A stretch of DNA of 41,563 nucleotides from a virus, in the IMG/VR virus record IMGVR_UViG_3300020214_000040, positions 1-41,563 of that record; one strand, 5' to 3'. The notes beneath the pieces were generated by a model. That model ran no database searches, was not told the DNA's origin, and saw nothing but the letters and a program-made list of their open reading frames with translations. A program made the translations under genes and the position numbers. This document shows positions 1 to 7,384 of this stretch, piece by piece. Within the stretch, counting starts at the first letter, position 1. Each line of letters begins with the position of its first letter.

Positions 1-184
1 TTGGTTTTTCAACAATTGGTTTTTCAACTTCAACGACAACTTGTTGTACAACATATTTAGTAACTATTTCCGGCTCTAATGATTTGTAATAGCCTTTTGT
101 GGTTGTATGACCAATTACTAAACCAATTAGAGCGCAATATATTAAACCAATAGTGCCAAGTATTGGTGATGATTTTATCTTCAT
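1..184 (-). CDS. Small membrane-anchored protein, C-terminus cut by window edge
   Basis: ATG at 184-182 is preceded by a good ribosome site (GGAGGAAA just upstream) and the frame stays open for 61 codons to the window edge. The product begins MKIKSSPILG and has one hydrophobic segment at about residues 8-25 (LGTIGLIYCALIGLVIG). A short basic or polar N-terminus precedes it. A valine/glutamate/proline-rich stretch follows, with two VEKP units at the edge. This looks like an N-terminal membrane anchor or uncleaved signal with an extended extracytoplasmic stalk. The function is not recognised, and spanin-like or cell-envelope roles are possible but unsupported. It is the last gene in the leftward series and its stop lies outside the window. 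Confidence 0.7.
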   Translation of the reverse strand, partial: MKIKSSPILGTIGLIYCALIGLVIGHTTTKGYYKSLEPEIVTKYVVQQVVVEVEKPIVEKP

Positions 185-305
185 TTTCCTCCAAAGTTTT
201 AGGGTTTGCGTTGTAACGCATTAGCATTAGCATTTAGAAGAAACCGAAAGCAAATCAACAACTTTACTTTCGCTTTCTTAATCTAGATATAATAATCAGC
301 CTCCT

Positions 306-686
306 TTACTCATCTTCTTTAAATAGTGCTTCGCCAAACTTATCTGCAAGATTTGGGTGAAGAATTGAAATATTTGCCATTCTAAGACGAATATCTGTAT
401 TGTATTCTTCCAAATATTGCGACCAGGCTTCTCTGGCACTAATACCTTTTTCTGTTGCAATTTTTTCTATCAAAGTCGTAATGTGTAGCATACAGCCAAA
501 TAATAGACCTGGCATACCACTAGGGTTATGCGCAATATCGTTACCTATGCTTTTGCAAACGGATCCAATAATTTTTGTGTTTGATGTAAACCAGCTAGAA
601 ACTAATTGAGCAATGAAATCTGTATACAGAGTATCATTTGTACTCAAATTTTGTTCATCTGGTTCCCATTTAAAATCTTCATTCAT
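306..686 (-). CDS. Hypothetical protein, 126 aa
   Basis: I do not recognise this family. The product is soluble and mildly acidic, and starts MNEDFKWEPDEQ. Its middle (about residues 47-75) is rich in G, M, L and C (SGMPGLLFGCMLHITTLIEKI) and looks like a buried helix, not a clear membrane segment. The start is supported by AGGA seven bases upstream. The ATG overlaps the end of the preceding gene by 8 nt, so the two are translationally coupled. It belongs to the run of small genes of unknown function at the left of the window. Confidence 0.7.
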   Translation of the reverse strand: MNEDFKWEPDEQNLSTNDTLYTDFIAQLVSSWFTSNTKIIGSVCKSIGNDIAHNPSGMPGLLFGCMLHITTLIEKIATEKGISAREAWSQYLEEYNTDIRLRMANISILHPNLADKFGEALFKEDE

Positions 687-843
687 AATAAAATCCTATC
701 AGTTGATGTTCCTTGTTTAATATTGCCCTTGTATATTCAATACGATTGTTATCTATCCATTCTACCAAATCAAATCTACTTTGTCCAATTAAAGTATTTC
801 TGACTTGTTTGTAATCATATATCACCATCTCCTTTCTTTCCAT
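679..843 (-). CDS. Hypothetical protein, about 54 aa (start uncertain)
   Basis: Unrecognised small charged protein ending LIGFYYE. The frame is open from an ATG at 885, but that start would overlap the upstream gene by 71 nt. I chose the in-frame ATG at 843, which has AGAGG about 11 nt upstream. A third possibility is ATG 828 or GTG 825, just behind a strong AAAGGAG that is rather too close. The C-terminal two thirds (VIYDYKQVRNTLIGQ onward) are common to all choices. The stop overlaps the next gene by 8 nt. Confidence 0.5.
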   Translation of the reverse strand: MERKEMVIYDYKQVRNTLIGQSRFDLVEWIDNNRIEYTRAILNKEHQLIGFYYE

Positions 844-1168
844 TTCCAATATCGCCTCTAATAATTGCTTTTTCAAATTCAGCAATGGTCATTCCTTTCT
901 GTATAATATCATTAAAGTATTCTATATTCTTTGTTAATTCTCTGTAATTGGAAGAATTTGGATTATAAAAGTATTCTTTAAGATGACCAATTTTGTTTTG
1001 GCCGGTTGAATATTCAAATATTCTTGCGTTCCAATTGTCTGGTTTAAAACCAAACTCATTTTCACACATTTGTTTTGCTCTACTAACTGCTTCTTGTACG
1101 GAATTAATAGAATCTACTTTAACTGGTAGTCTAAATTCTACAATATAGTATTGATCAAATTTAGGCAT
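815..1168 (-). CDS. Hypothetical protein, 117 aa
   Basis: Unrecognised. It begins MPKFDQYYIVEFRLPVKV, an alternating pattern suggesting an N-terminal beta strand, followed by a helix (SVQEAVSRAKQMCENEFGF). The C-terminus is lysine/glycine-rich (GNGKKGDGDI). No catalytic motif is apparent. The ATG lies one base after the TGA of the small membrane protein at 1170-1307, and no strong SD is seen, so translation probably depends on re-initiation from that gene. Confidence 0.65.
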   Translation of the reverse strand: MPKFDQYYIVEFRLPVKVDSINSVQEAVSRAKQMCENEFGFKPDNWNARIFEYSTGQNKIGHLKEYFYNPNSSNYRELTKNIEYFNDIIQKGMTIAEFEKAIIRGDIGNGKKGDGDI

Positions 1169-1169
1169 A

Positions 1170-1307
1170 TCAAGCCAAAATGTACGCTATTACTACTATG
1201 ATAGCAAGAGGCAAAATAAGTATTGCTACTGGAATCAATAATACTGAACCAATTGAAAGCAAAAATATTCCCCAACAACACCACAAGAAAAATGTAAACT
1301 TTGACAC
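1170..1307 (-). CDS. Very small hydrophobic membrane protein, 45 aa
   Basis: A GTG codon directly follows the TAA of the 540-aa gene (TAAGTG) and opens a 45-codon frame that ends one base before the ATG of the next gene. This spacing fits the packing of the whole region. The product starts MSKFTFFLWCCWGIF. Nearly all of residues 4-45 are hydrophobic, enough for two short membrane passes with a break near the proline at residue 26. There are no charged residues after Lys3. The function is unknown, and a holin-like or regulatory role cannot be distinguished from sequence. Its position immediately after a possible membrane-linked ATPase gene is worth noting. Confidence 0.55.
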   Translation of the reverse strand: MSKFTFFLWCCWGIFLLSIGSVLLIPVAILILPLAIIVVIAYILA

Positions 1308-2930
1308 TTAGCCCACCCTTTTAATTTGTGAATCTCGTGGAACTTTGATGATAAAATGTTCACCTGATTCATCAACAGAACATACGCCTGATTTTGAATC
1401 AATAATGTGGTTTGAATCCAACCTAAATAGTAACTTGCCAATACGAACTAAATGCCAACCGAAATTTGGTAGGTATTCTATGACATAATCCAGAGTTCCA
1501 TACAAAGGCAAATCTATTGTTTTAATTTTAATTTCACCTTTATGGAGAGAAATCGGAGTCTCCTTGTAAAGTTGTAACATAAGATGACTTAATCTTTTGT
1601 CTGCCAAATTGCGGAACTCACGGAACATACTATCAGTAATACCACTTGAATAGTGGTCATATTCATGAATTATTGTTGCCAATATTGCTTTGATTGTACC
1701 GTTCTCTGCCAAGTCTTTAGAAATCAAAATTTTTCTTTCTTCCTTGCTTGACATATTAATTGTAATGCCCTCAATAGATACTTCTTCATTTGGTTTAAAC
1801 ACAGCAAGTGGATTCAGCATTTCACCTAGTCCCGGTTCAAAAAATGATGCAATCTTCATTGCTTCAACAAGTTTTGGATATTGATCAACATCTTCTTCGA
1901 TATCGAACTTAGCGCTTTCGGAGATACAATCTTCACCTTTGTCAATAGCACAACCTATTGTTAGAAATATAAAAGCAGCATTTGTCGTAACAACAATTGG
2001 TCTTTTGCCAGCAGTCTTTACCAAAGAAATAAAGCCAGCAATTAGTGCTTGCTGTGGTGAAACGATTACTGCATTTTTCCCATTAACTTCGTGAAAACAT
2101 TCTTTCCACAATTTAGATGGCGAAGTGTATGCCCAATGAATTTCACTAATCTCTGTAAATTCAATTAGATTATAATTAATGACCTTATCCAACAAATAAT
2201 TTTTAATTAGATCCTTATCTTGACACTGGGCAATAGCTTTTGAAATCTTGACACGCTCAGTATTAGGATATTTCAGAGCGCGCTCTTCATTCATTTCTGC
2301 ATTTTTAAGGCAATAGTCAAACAAACTAATTCTGTCATTGTCATTATATTTGTGAACCAACACTGTCTTGTGATAGATTCGTTCAGTCATATCATACTTT
2401 TTAAGAAATGATACCCCGTTATATTCACAGTCATAAATGACTTCTCTGTTCTCAGAGAAATATATTTCATGATCATTATAAATTTTAAACATATTCGGTG
2501 TTGCACGAATATATACAGCAAATTCATAAGGAACTTGTTTAATTCCGTCAACAAGTTCTTTGCGCCATTCACCGTTATCTTTGGCATTAGAGATAACTTC
2601 ACGATAAATTTGCCATTCGCTATCCCAACTCAAAGTACCAGCATCAATAGTAAAAGAAGATTCTTTTACATATGTGTCATAATCATACACAACGCATTGA
2701 ATTCCATCTTCTTCTCTTGATCTATATCTAAGTTGATAATCACCCTTGTCGTCAAAGCCAACAAATACAAAATCAATATTCATTCTCAATGCTGAGATTG
2801 GGGCATATTTAATACCTGAGCCAAATTGACCAATTGTATCTGGGTCTGACCTTTTGGTTGAAAGACCAAGTTTTTCCAAATGCAGTCTATTAACCCCGGC
2901 TGACTTATTCGATATCCTGATGTATTTCAT
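1308..2930 (-). CDS. GHKL-like ATPase with permuted motifs plus HEXXH metallopeptidase motif, 540 aa
   Basis: The N-terminus looks like the second half of a GHKL/Hsp90 ATPase core. A degenerate motif II region (NKSAGVNRLHLEKLGLSTK, residues 8-26) is followed by IGQFGSGIKYA (33-43), closely like the Hsp90/MutL motif III. A sequence resembling motif I, REVISNAKDNG (E111, N115, D118), follows about 70 residues later, whereas it comes first in canonical GHKL proteins. The C-terminal half has a HEYDH motif (H422, E423, H426) in a helix-like context, matching zincin metallopeptidases. The start has AAAGG upstream. Phage T4 rIIA is a GHKL protein with the usual order, so this is at most a distant relative. 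Catalysis of either activity is inferred from motifs only. What sits between residues 130 and 400 is not recognised. Confidence 0.6.
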   Translation of the reverse strand: MKYIRISNKSAGVNRLHLEKLGLSTKRSDPDTIGQFGSGIKYAPISALRMNIDFVFVGFDDKGDYQLRYRSREEDGIQCVVYDYDTYVKESSFTIDAGTLSWDSEWQIYREVISNAKDNGEWRKELVDGIKQVPYEFAVYIRATPNMFKIYNDHEIYFSENREVIYDCEYNGVSFLKKYDMTERIYHKTVLVHKYNDNDRISLFDYCLKNAEMNEERALKYPNTERVKISKAIAQCQDKDLIKNYLLDKVINYNLIEFTEISEIHWAYTSPSKLWKECFHEVNGKNAVIVSPQQALIAGFISLVKTAGKRPIVVTTNAAFIFLTIGCAIDKGEDCISESAKFDIEEDVDQYPKLVEAMKIASFFEPGLGEMLNPLAVFKPNEEVSIEGITINMSSKEERKILISKDLAENGTIKAILATIIHEYDHYSSGITDSMFREFRNLADKRLSHLMLQLYKETPISLHKGEIKIKTIDLPLYGTLDYVIEYLPNFGWHLVRIGKLLFRLDSNHIIDSKSGVCSVDESGEHFIIKVPRDSQIKRVG

Positions 2931-2943
2931 AATTACCTTTCTG

Positions 2944-3816
2944 TTATTTATTAGTAAAGTTAATAGTTACCTTATTGAATTCTTCAATAATTCTTTCCTT
3001 AGTAACTTGGAACAAATCCAAGCCATTAATAAACTGTTTGAATTGCTCAACAGTAATTGATGGCTCATTGTATAGTTCAGAAAGATATCCTGAAGTAATT
3101 GATGGCTCATTGTGTAGTTCAGCTGTAACTGTTTGCTGATTCAATTTATCAACAGTTTCTTGCATATAACCATCTTTATTCTTGAGATATTTTTCTTTCT
3201 CTTCGTTGATACGAACTTCAATTCTCTCATCAACGAATTGTCTCAATGAATTAGTAATGGTATGTTCATAAGTGCTTCCAGCACCACCTTGCTTTTCACG
3301 CAAATGCATAGCCAAGTCGTAACGAATTACATCAATCACAACCCTAGCTGCTTCTTTAGCAGTATTGCAAGTGCCACCAGCAATAAAATTGTGGAGTTGT
3401 GTATCTATCCATTCGTTAATTTGACTGTCTACATCAATATCATCTTTAACTTCACTAGCAATTTCACTAATATCAATATTGCGCTCAATGACTGTTTCAA
3501 TATTGGTTTCTAGTGTATCAACAATTTCGTAAGCATTGCTTGAAATGTAGTCATTAATCCAATCATCAGCTTTCTCTTCAAAAGTTGTTTCAGCCGCTGT
3601 GCCAGCAATTTCATCAACTTTTTCTCGAAAGTCATCTGAGCTTACAACAAAATTTGTAAGCGTTCCAGATTGTTTAAGTCCTTCAATTACTTGATCTAGC
3701 GAAAGATTGATTTTGATTTCAACCTGATTACTTTGTACTTCTGGTGTCATTTTTGTCTCCTGTTTGCTTGGGTTTACTGTATTTCCTGCCGTTTCTGTTC
3801 TTTCTAGGTATTCCAT
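2944..3816 (-). CDS. Acidic, helix-rich hypothetical protein, 290 aa
   Basis: Unrecognised. It is strongly acidic, with long predicted amphipathic helices from residue 30 onward and many I, V, E and D residues (TLETNIETVIERNIDISEI). The first 30 residues are polar and low in complexity. Near the C-terminus a 14-residue unit is tandemly duplicated (ELHNEPSITSGYLS then ELYNEPSIT). The ATG is preceded by AAGGAG and lies 9 nt after the upstream stop. No enzymatic motif is visible. The composition would suit a scaffold or protein-binding role, but this is a guess. Confidence 0.7.
   Translation of the reverse strand: MEYLERTETAGNTVNPSKQETKMTPEVQSNQVEIKINLSLDQVIEGLKQSGTLTNFVVSSDDFREKVDEIAGTAAETTFEEKADDWINDYISSNAYEIVDTLETNIETVIERNIDISEIASEVKDDIDVDSQINEWIDTQLHNFIAGGTCNTAKEAARVVIDVIRYDLAMHLREKQGGAGSTYEHTITNSLRQFVDERIEVRINEEKEKYLKNKDGYMQETVDKLNQQTVTAELHNEPSITSGYLSELYNEPSITVEQFKQFINGLDLFQVTKERIIEEFNKVTINFTNK
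3052..3122 (-). repeat. Tandem 42-bp in-frame duplication
   Basis: A 29-bp sequence (agtaattgatggctcattg followed by ta/tg and tagttcag) occurs at 3052-3080 and again at 3094-3122, differing at one base. The period is 42 bp, exactly 14 codons, so the duplication keeps the reading frame of the 290-aa gene and repeats NEPSIT. The near-identity indicates a recent duplication. Confidence 0.8.
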
Positions 3817-3825
3817 ATTTTCTCC

Positions 3826-4293
3826 TTAGCGGTATATTTCACCGATAGATTCACAATACATCTGACAAAATTCCATCATTGGATCGTCATCTTTTACTTC
3901 CATTTGAGCACCATCAAACCAATCTTGGAAATGATAAACCGCTCTATTGATAAATCCATCTTCATCAAGATAAACTTCAATAAAATCAGCAGGGCCACCC
4001 GTACTCAATTCAATTCTGATAACTGTTTGTTTGGAATGACCCAATGGGAACTCATATAAACTTGATTCATTGTACTCACTATTTTTGTAATACTCTTCAA
4101 CAAATTGATCAACCGCTTCTTCAGCAGGTTCTTCATTGTATGTCTTTGTGTATTCCTCAACAAAACGATCACGCTCATCGATAACCTGTTCATCAAATTG
4201 ACCATTTGTAGCCATAATCATTTTATTGATTGACTCATTCCTGGATTTGTATTCTCCAGCAATTCTGTCCTTACACCTTATTTTATCTGTCAT
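3826..4293 (-). CDS. Acidic hypothetical protein, 155 aa
   Basis: Unrecognised. It is very rich in D, E and Y, with a helical N-terminal half (QVIDERDRFVEEYTKTYNEE) and a probable beta-rich C-terminal half (TVIRIELSTGGPADFIEVYLDEDG) that ends in a cysteine-containing helix (FCQMYCESIGEIYR). The ATG has GGAGAAAA upstream and its stop lies 9 nt before the next ATG. Acidic proteins of this size in phage early regions are sometimes DNA mimics or host-takeover factors. Nothing in the sequence proves that here. Confidence 0.7.
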   Translation of the reverse strand: MTDKIRCKDRIAGEYKSRNESINKMIMATNGQFDEQVIDERDRFVEEYTKTYNEEPAEEAVDQFVEEYYKNSEYNESSLYEFPLGHSKQTVIRIELSTGGPADFIEVYLDEDGFINRAVYHFQDWFDGAQMEVKDDDPMMEFCQMYCESIGEIYR

Positions 4294-4303
4294 ATATTTT
4301 CTC

Positions 4304-4507
4304 CTATATTCCGTTGACCAAATCTCGCTCAGCTATTTCTCTACCCTTAATATATTCTTCAATAATATTTATATTAAGAGTATCTAAGTAATAGTCGTTT
4401 AGTTCAGCAGAAGGTGGATTGTCTACTTTATTCATTCTGTCGTGATATCCACGCGCAAAGTAATACTTTCTACTGAACGAAACGCTATGTACTTTCTTTG
4501 ATGCCAT
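4304..4507 (-). CDS. Hypothetical protein, 67 aa
   Basis: Unrecognised small protein with a basic N-terminal half (MASKKVHSVSFSRKYYFARG) and an acidic C-terminal half. Its ATG immediately follows the TAA of the ParB-like gene (TAAATG), so translation is probably coupled to it. The basic/aromatic N-terminus could bind nucleic acid, but there is no defined motif. Confidence 0.65.
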   Translation of the reverse strand: MASKKVHSVSFSRKYYFARGYHDRMNKVDNPPSAELNDYYLDTLNINIIEEYIKGREIAERDLVNGI

Positions 4508-5473
4508 TTAGGCTTTTGCCCAAACCTGTTGTGGCAACAGATTCATTGGGAAATCAGGAAGGCGATTTGTCGTCAATTTCACGTTGTATCTGCTGACAAT
4601 AAGAAATGGCAAAGATGTAAATGTAACTGTTTGACCACTGCTAATCATAGCTTGAGCCTGAGCAATAACCAATGAAGGATTGCCAATCTTGGCTAATACT
4701 TCACTCATACGCTTTGGGTCAACTTTCTTACCATAACGATGATAAATGCAACCAAGAGCCGAAACCATTTGGTCACGGTACATTTCAGTGTTATTTGGAT
4801 ATGCAGTTTTGAGTGTTTCCAAAGTCTTAGCCAAAACTGAAGCGCCAGCATTTGTGTAAACTCTACGAACAGTAGCAACACATCTGATTTTGTTAATACC
4901 GGGGCCTTCTTCAAATGAAGCACCAACTTTTGCTACAACATTTGCAATACCAACAGCAATTGGGTCTCCAGACACAATGCCTGCCTTAAAGATTTGCGAA
5001 GGCGTTGGCTTTGTGTGTTCCTTATTGGTAAGAGCAAAGATTTGCGCTTCATCTTGGAGAGTCAAACCGAAATACACAAGCGCATTTACATTTGCATCTT
5101 TCATATTCATCTCATTCAAAGCGTGATAGCGATGGCTACCGTCAATGATTGCCAATGTGTTATCATCACGCATTGAGACTGTGATAACGCCAAGCAAATC
5201 TGGATTGAAATTCTTTACAATCCTATTGATCTTTGCTTTTAGTGGCTTCCGTTGATATGTATAATCAACGAACATTTCACTGACTTTGACCAATGACGAC
5301 ATCTTTGAAATATGTCCTTCATTAAAGTTTGCGCCAAGAGATTCGTATTTTGTAGCAATTGCTACATTTACAACTTTCTTGACTTCTTTTTGTGTTACTG
5401 TTTCAGCAGTGTTTTGTTTTAGCACGGCCTTCTCCTTTTCTTTGGTTTGTACGGTATTCTTTTTCCTTGGCAT
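4508..5473 (-). CDS. ParB/sulfiredoxin-fold protein (DUF6551-like), 321 aa
   Basis: A lysine-rich N-terminal tail (about 40 residues) precedes a ParB N-terminal-like core. YQRKPLKAKINRIVKNFNP resembles the strand and helix that carry the partner-binding surface. AIIDGSHRYHAL at about residues 114-125 matches the GxHRxxAL motif of ParB/Srx-fold proteins. The C-terminal part is helical (MSEVLAKIGNPSLVIAQAQAM) and resembles phage proteins annotated ParB-like nuclease or DUF6551. The fold binds CTP or acts as a kinase/nuclease in different families, and I cannot tell which applies. No ParA gene is seen, so plasmid-type partitioning is not implied. GGAGG stands upstream of the start. Confidence 0.7.
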   Translation of the reverse strand: MPRKKNTVQTKEKEKAVLKQNTAETVTQKEVKKVVNVAIATKYESLGANFNEGHISKMSSLVKVSEMFVDYTYQRKPLKAKINRIVKNFNPDLLGVITVSMRDDNTLAIIDGSHRYHALNEMNMKDANVNALVYFGLTLQDEAQIFALTNKEHTKPTPSQIFKAGIVSGDPIAVGIANVVAKVGASFEEGPGINKIRCVATVRRVYTNAGASVLAKTLETLKTAYPNNTEMYRDQMVSALGCIYHRYGKKVDPKRMSEVLAKIGNPSLVIAQAQAMISSGQTVTFTSLPFLIVSRYNVKLTTNRLPDFPMNLLPQQVWAKA

Positions 5474-5482
5474 ATTTGCCTC

Positions 5483-5653
5483 CTATTGGTTGGATATTGC
5501 TATTACATCACTACTTACTACTACTAAACTGCCAAACAAAGTGTCATTCATTTCTCTTGCCATCATCATATCAGCAATAGAAAGAGCCTCATCATATGTT
5601 TTGGCATATATTTCAGTTTCTTTGGTTACTTTGAGACAATACTTCGTTTCCAT
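5483..5653 (-). CDS. Hypothetical protein, 56 aa
   Basis: A 56-codon frame starting MEGlu-type (METKYCLKVTKE) fills the gap between the WhiB gene and the ParB-like gene, and its TAG sits right at the SD of the latter. It overlaps the WhiB 3' end by 41 nt. If that overlap is judged too long, one of the three consecutive ATGs at residues 29-31 could be the start. The pattern KVTKETEIYAKTYDEALSIADM suggests strand-strand-helix. No function is recognised. Confidence 0.5.
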   Translation of the reverse strand: METKYCLKVTKETEIYAKTYDEALSIADMMMAREMNDTLFGSLVVVSSDVIAISNQ

Positions 5654-5948
5654 ATTTAATCACCAATTCCTTGGCTTCCTCCTTTGTTAAATTAATAATT
5701 GATCTTGTAATTTTACCTCTTTCACGTGGCGTAAAGCCACCCCAAACACCAAACTTTTCCTGATTGCTTACAGCAAAAGCTAGGCATTCGTGAGCAACAA
5801 CGCAATGATGACACATACTTTTTGCCAACTTAATTGTGTGCTTATCATCAGAGTAAAAATCAATCTGAGTAGCCGATTTTAGACAATAGGCTTTACTTCT
5901 CCAACTCTCACCCATATTTACTTCATCCATTTGATAGTTATCACTCAT
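5613..5948 (-). CDS. whiB: WhiB-like iron-sulfur transcription regulator, 111 aa
   Basis: This has the diagnostic layout of Wbl proteins: four cysteines at C22, C46, C49 and C55 (CHHCVVAHEC gives Cx2Cx5C) that ligate a 4Fe-4S cluster. The GVWGG turn is at residues 67-71, followed by a basic region TPRERGKITRS. Family members bind the sigma-A C-terminal domain and modulate transcription in Actinobacteria. Phage copies such as TM4 WhiB can repress host whiB2. The start at 5948 is chosen because AAAGGA lies five bases upstream and overlaps the previous stop by 8 nt. A longer frame back to 6005 lacks support. This gene is strong evidence for an actinobacterial host. Confidence 0.93.
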   Translation of the reverse strand: MSDNYQMDEVNMGESWRSKAYCLKSATQIDFYSDDKHTIKLAKSMCHHCVVAHECLAFAVSNQEKFGVWGGFTPRERGKITRSIINLTKEEAKELVIKYGNEVLSQSNQRN

Positions 5949-6336
5949 CACTATCCTTTCCAAAGTCTGATTCATAGAATGGTAGCATTTTAGATTCTTC
6001 TTCAAATTGCGGGATTATTTCTTCATTCGTTATTCTGAAATACTCTTGCCTTGTTTCTTCATCTGTACCAGACAAAATTGATTGAATGTGATACAGAATC
6101 GCAATAACTACACCGTATAATTTATCTTCATCTACTGTATCTTCATCATCGTGATACAAGTTAATAATATTCATCATAGCGACCATACGACTATTAGAGT
6201 CGTCATAATCAGTTTGTTCTATGAATGCTGTAACTTGTTTCAACAATTCGTGATAATCAGAAGCGTCAACTATACCATCTGGTACTGCGTCAGGCTCATT
6301 TTTATTAATATTGCTAAAATCGTAGGGATTAAACAT
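5941..6336 (-). CDS. Acidic hypothetical protein, 131 aa
   Basis: Unrecognised. It is strongly acidic (NLYHDDEDTVDEDKL), with a hydrophobic helix in the middle (YGVVIAILYHIQSILSG, residues about 74-90) that looks like a packed helix more than a membrane segment given the acidic flanks. AAGAGG precedes the ATG. It is directly upstream of, and coupled to, the WhiB gene (ATGAGTGATGA junction). Confidence 0.7.
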   Translation of the reverse strand: MFNPYDFSNINKNEPDAVPDGIVDASDYHELLKQVTAFIEQTDYDDSNSRMVAMMNIINLYHDDEDTVDEDKLYGVVIAILYHIQSILSGTDEETRQEYFRITNEEIIPQFEEESKMLPFYESDFGKDSDE

Positions 6337-6354
6337 TTTCCTCTTTTCTACAAG

Positions 6355-6855
6355 TTAGTACCAAATGGATGAACCTTCACAATACTCAGCAGCAAATTTT
6401 AACCACCAAGTTGCGTATAGCCAATCATTAATCATCTGTTTTTCATCACCCCCATCTTCTTTTTCACAGTACTCTTTTGCTTGATGAGCAAATTCTTCGG
6501 TATGTTCTGTCATATAGTTATGCATATCTAAACAATAATCTTTACTCATACCCTCAGTATTTTCATCAATACCTTCGCCATAGAATGAATATTCTGTATC
6601 AGCGTAAGCATCAGGATTGCCTTCAAGCAAACCTAAAAGAAAATTGCCATATTTTCCTCTATACCAACAAGCAGCTCCAAGCATTCCATAAGTTGGACGT
6701 GCTTCTTTTAGCAGAACTGCTTTTTCAAATTCATTTTTCCAAGGACAATTGCCATTCGCTATAGTTTGATCACAATCAATTCTTCCATCTTCTGAGAAAG
6801 AAGCAATACCTTGTGCGTGACAAGGATATTTGTGTGGAATGTTATCTAATCCCAT
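6355..6855 (-). CDS. Conserved phage protein of unknown function (MGLDN family), 166 aa
   Basis: Opens MGLDNIPHKYPCHAQG and contains CDQTIANGNCPW and MLGAACWYRGKYGN. I recognise this combination from phage hypothetical proteins that start MGLDNxPxxYPC, but no function is known to me. Conserved cysteines at about residues 12, 28, 37 and 62 could bind a metal. The C-terminal half is acidic and helical, rich in W and Y. The upstream stop is 4 nt away. Confidence 0.75.
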   Translation of the reverse strand: MGLDNIPHKYPCHAQGIASFSEDGRIDCDQTIANGNCPWKNEFEKAVLLKEARPTYGMLGAACWYRGKYGNFLLGLLEGNPDAYADTEYSFYGEGIDENTEGMSKDYCLDMHNYMTEHTEEFAHQAKEYCEKEDGGDEKQMINDWLYATWWLKFAAEYCEGSSIWY

Positions 6856-6859
6856 TTTT

Positions 6860-7384
6860 TCACCATAGACTTTCTATGTTGTCTGCGATATATTCTCTTG
6901 TTTCTTTATATTCTGTTTTGCCATTTCTTACAAATAAAGAACCTGCAAAGCCTATTCCTGGTTCTTCATATGTAAGAAAGAATGATAGATTGTTTAATTT
7001 TTGAAAGATTTCTTCAAGACAATCATCACCCGGAGCCCAAGCAGTTTGATAATATATTTCAAGATCATAAAGATCATCGTAATTTGTTCCTATTGGCGTT
7101 TCATTACGCCATTGAACATCACAACAACCCCACTTAGTTCCCCAAACAATATTTGCCCAATTATACCAATCAGAAGCACCATATTTAGCAATCCTTTCGT
7201 TTGCTAATGCTTCATCGTCCTGAGGAGATTTGTCATTTCTTAATTCTTTTGGCATTGGCCGGAAAGTATTAAAAATACAAATCTCCCTGTCATTCTCTTT
7301 AGAATCTTGAAGTTTTTGCTTAAAAGCTTCAAGGTCTTCTTTCTTTCCACGTATCCTTAATGTATTTTCACACCAATTTGGCAT
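6860..7384 (-). CDS. Api92/YubB ferredoxin-like domain protein (DUF1281-type), 174 aa
   Basis: The start MPNWCENTLRIRGKKEDLEAF, the middle ASDWYNWANIVWGTKWGCC and the later YYQTAWAPGD are hallmarks of the phage Api92-like / DUF1281 ferredoxin-like family. That family is carried by plasmids and phages, and its molecular function is unknown. The ATG overlaps the end of the KTSC gene by 17 nt. Full length for the family as I know it. No catalytic assignment is justified. Confidence 0.8.
   Translation of the reverse strand: MPNWCENTLRIRGKKEDLEAFKQKLQDSKENDREICIFNTFRPMPKELRNDKSPQDDEALANERIAKYGASDWYNWANIVWGTKWGCCDVQWRNETPIGTNYDDLYDLEIYYQTAWAPGDDCLEEIFQKLNNLSFFLTYEEPGIGFAGSLFVRNGKTEYKETREYIADNIESLW

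Noticed and set aside
208-219. Short palindrome GCGTT-gt-AACGC upstream of the leftmost gene
   Set aside because: Five-base arms with no associated -10 or T-run; can easily occur by chance.
4508-5473. ParB-like gene as evidence of a plasmid prophage
   Set aside because: No ParA, centromere-like repeats or replication initiator next to it; such ParB-fold proteins occur in lytic phages.
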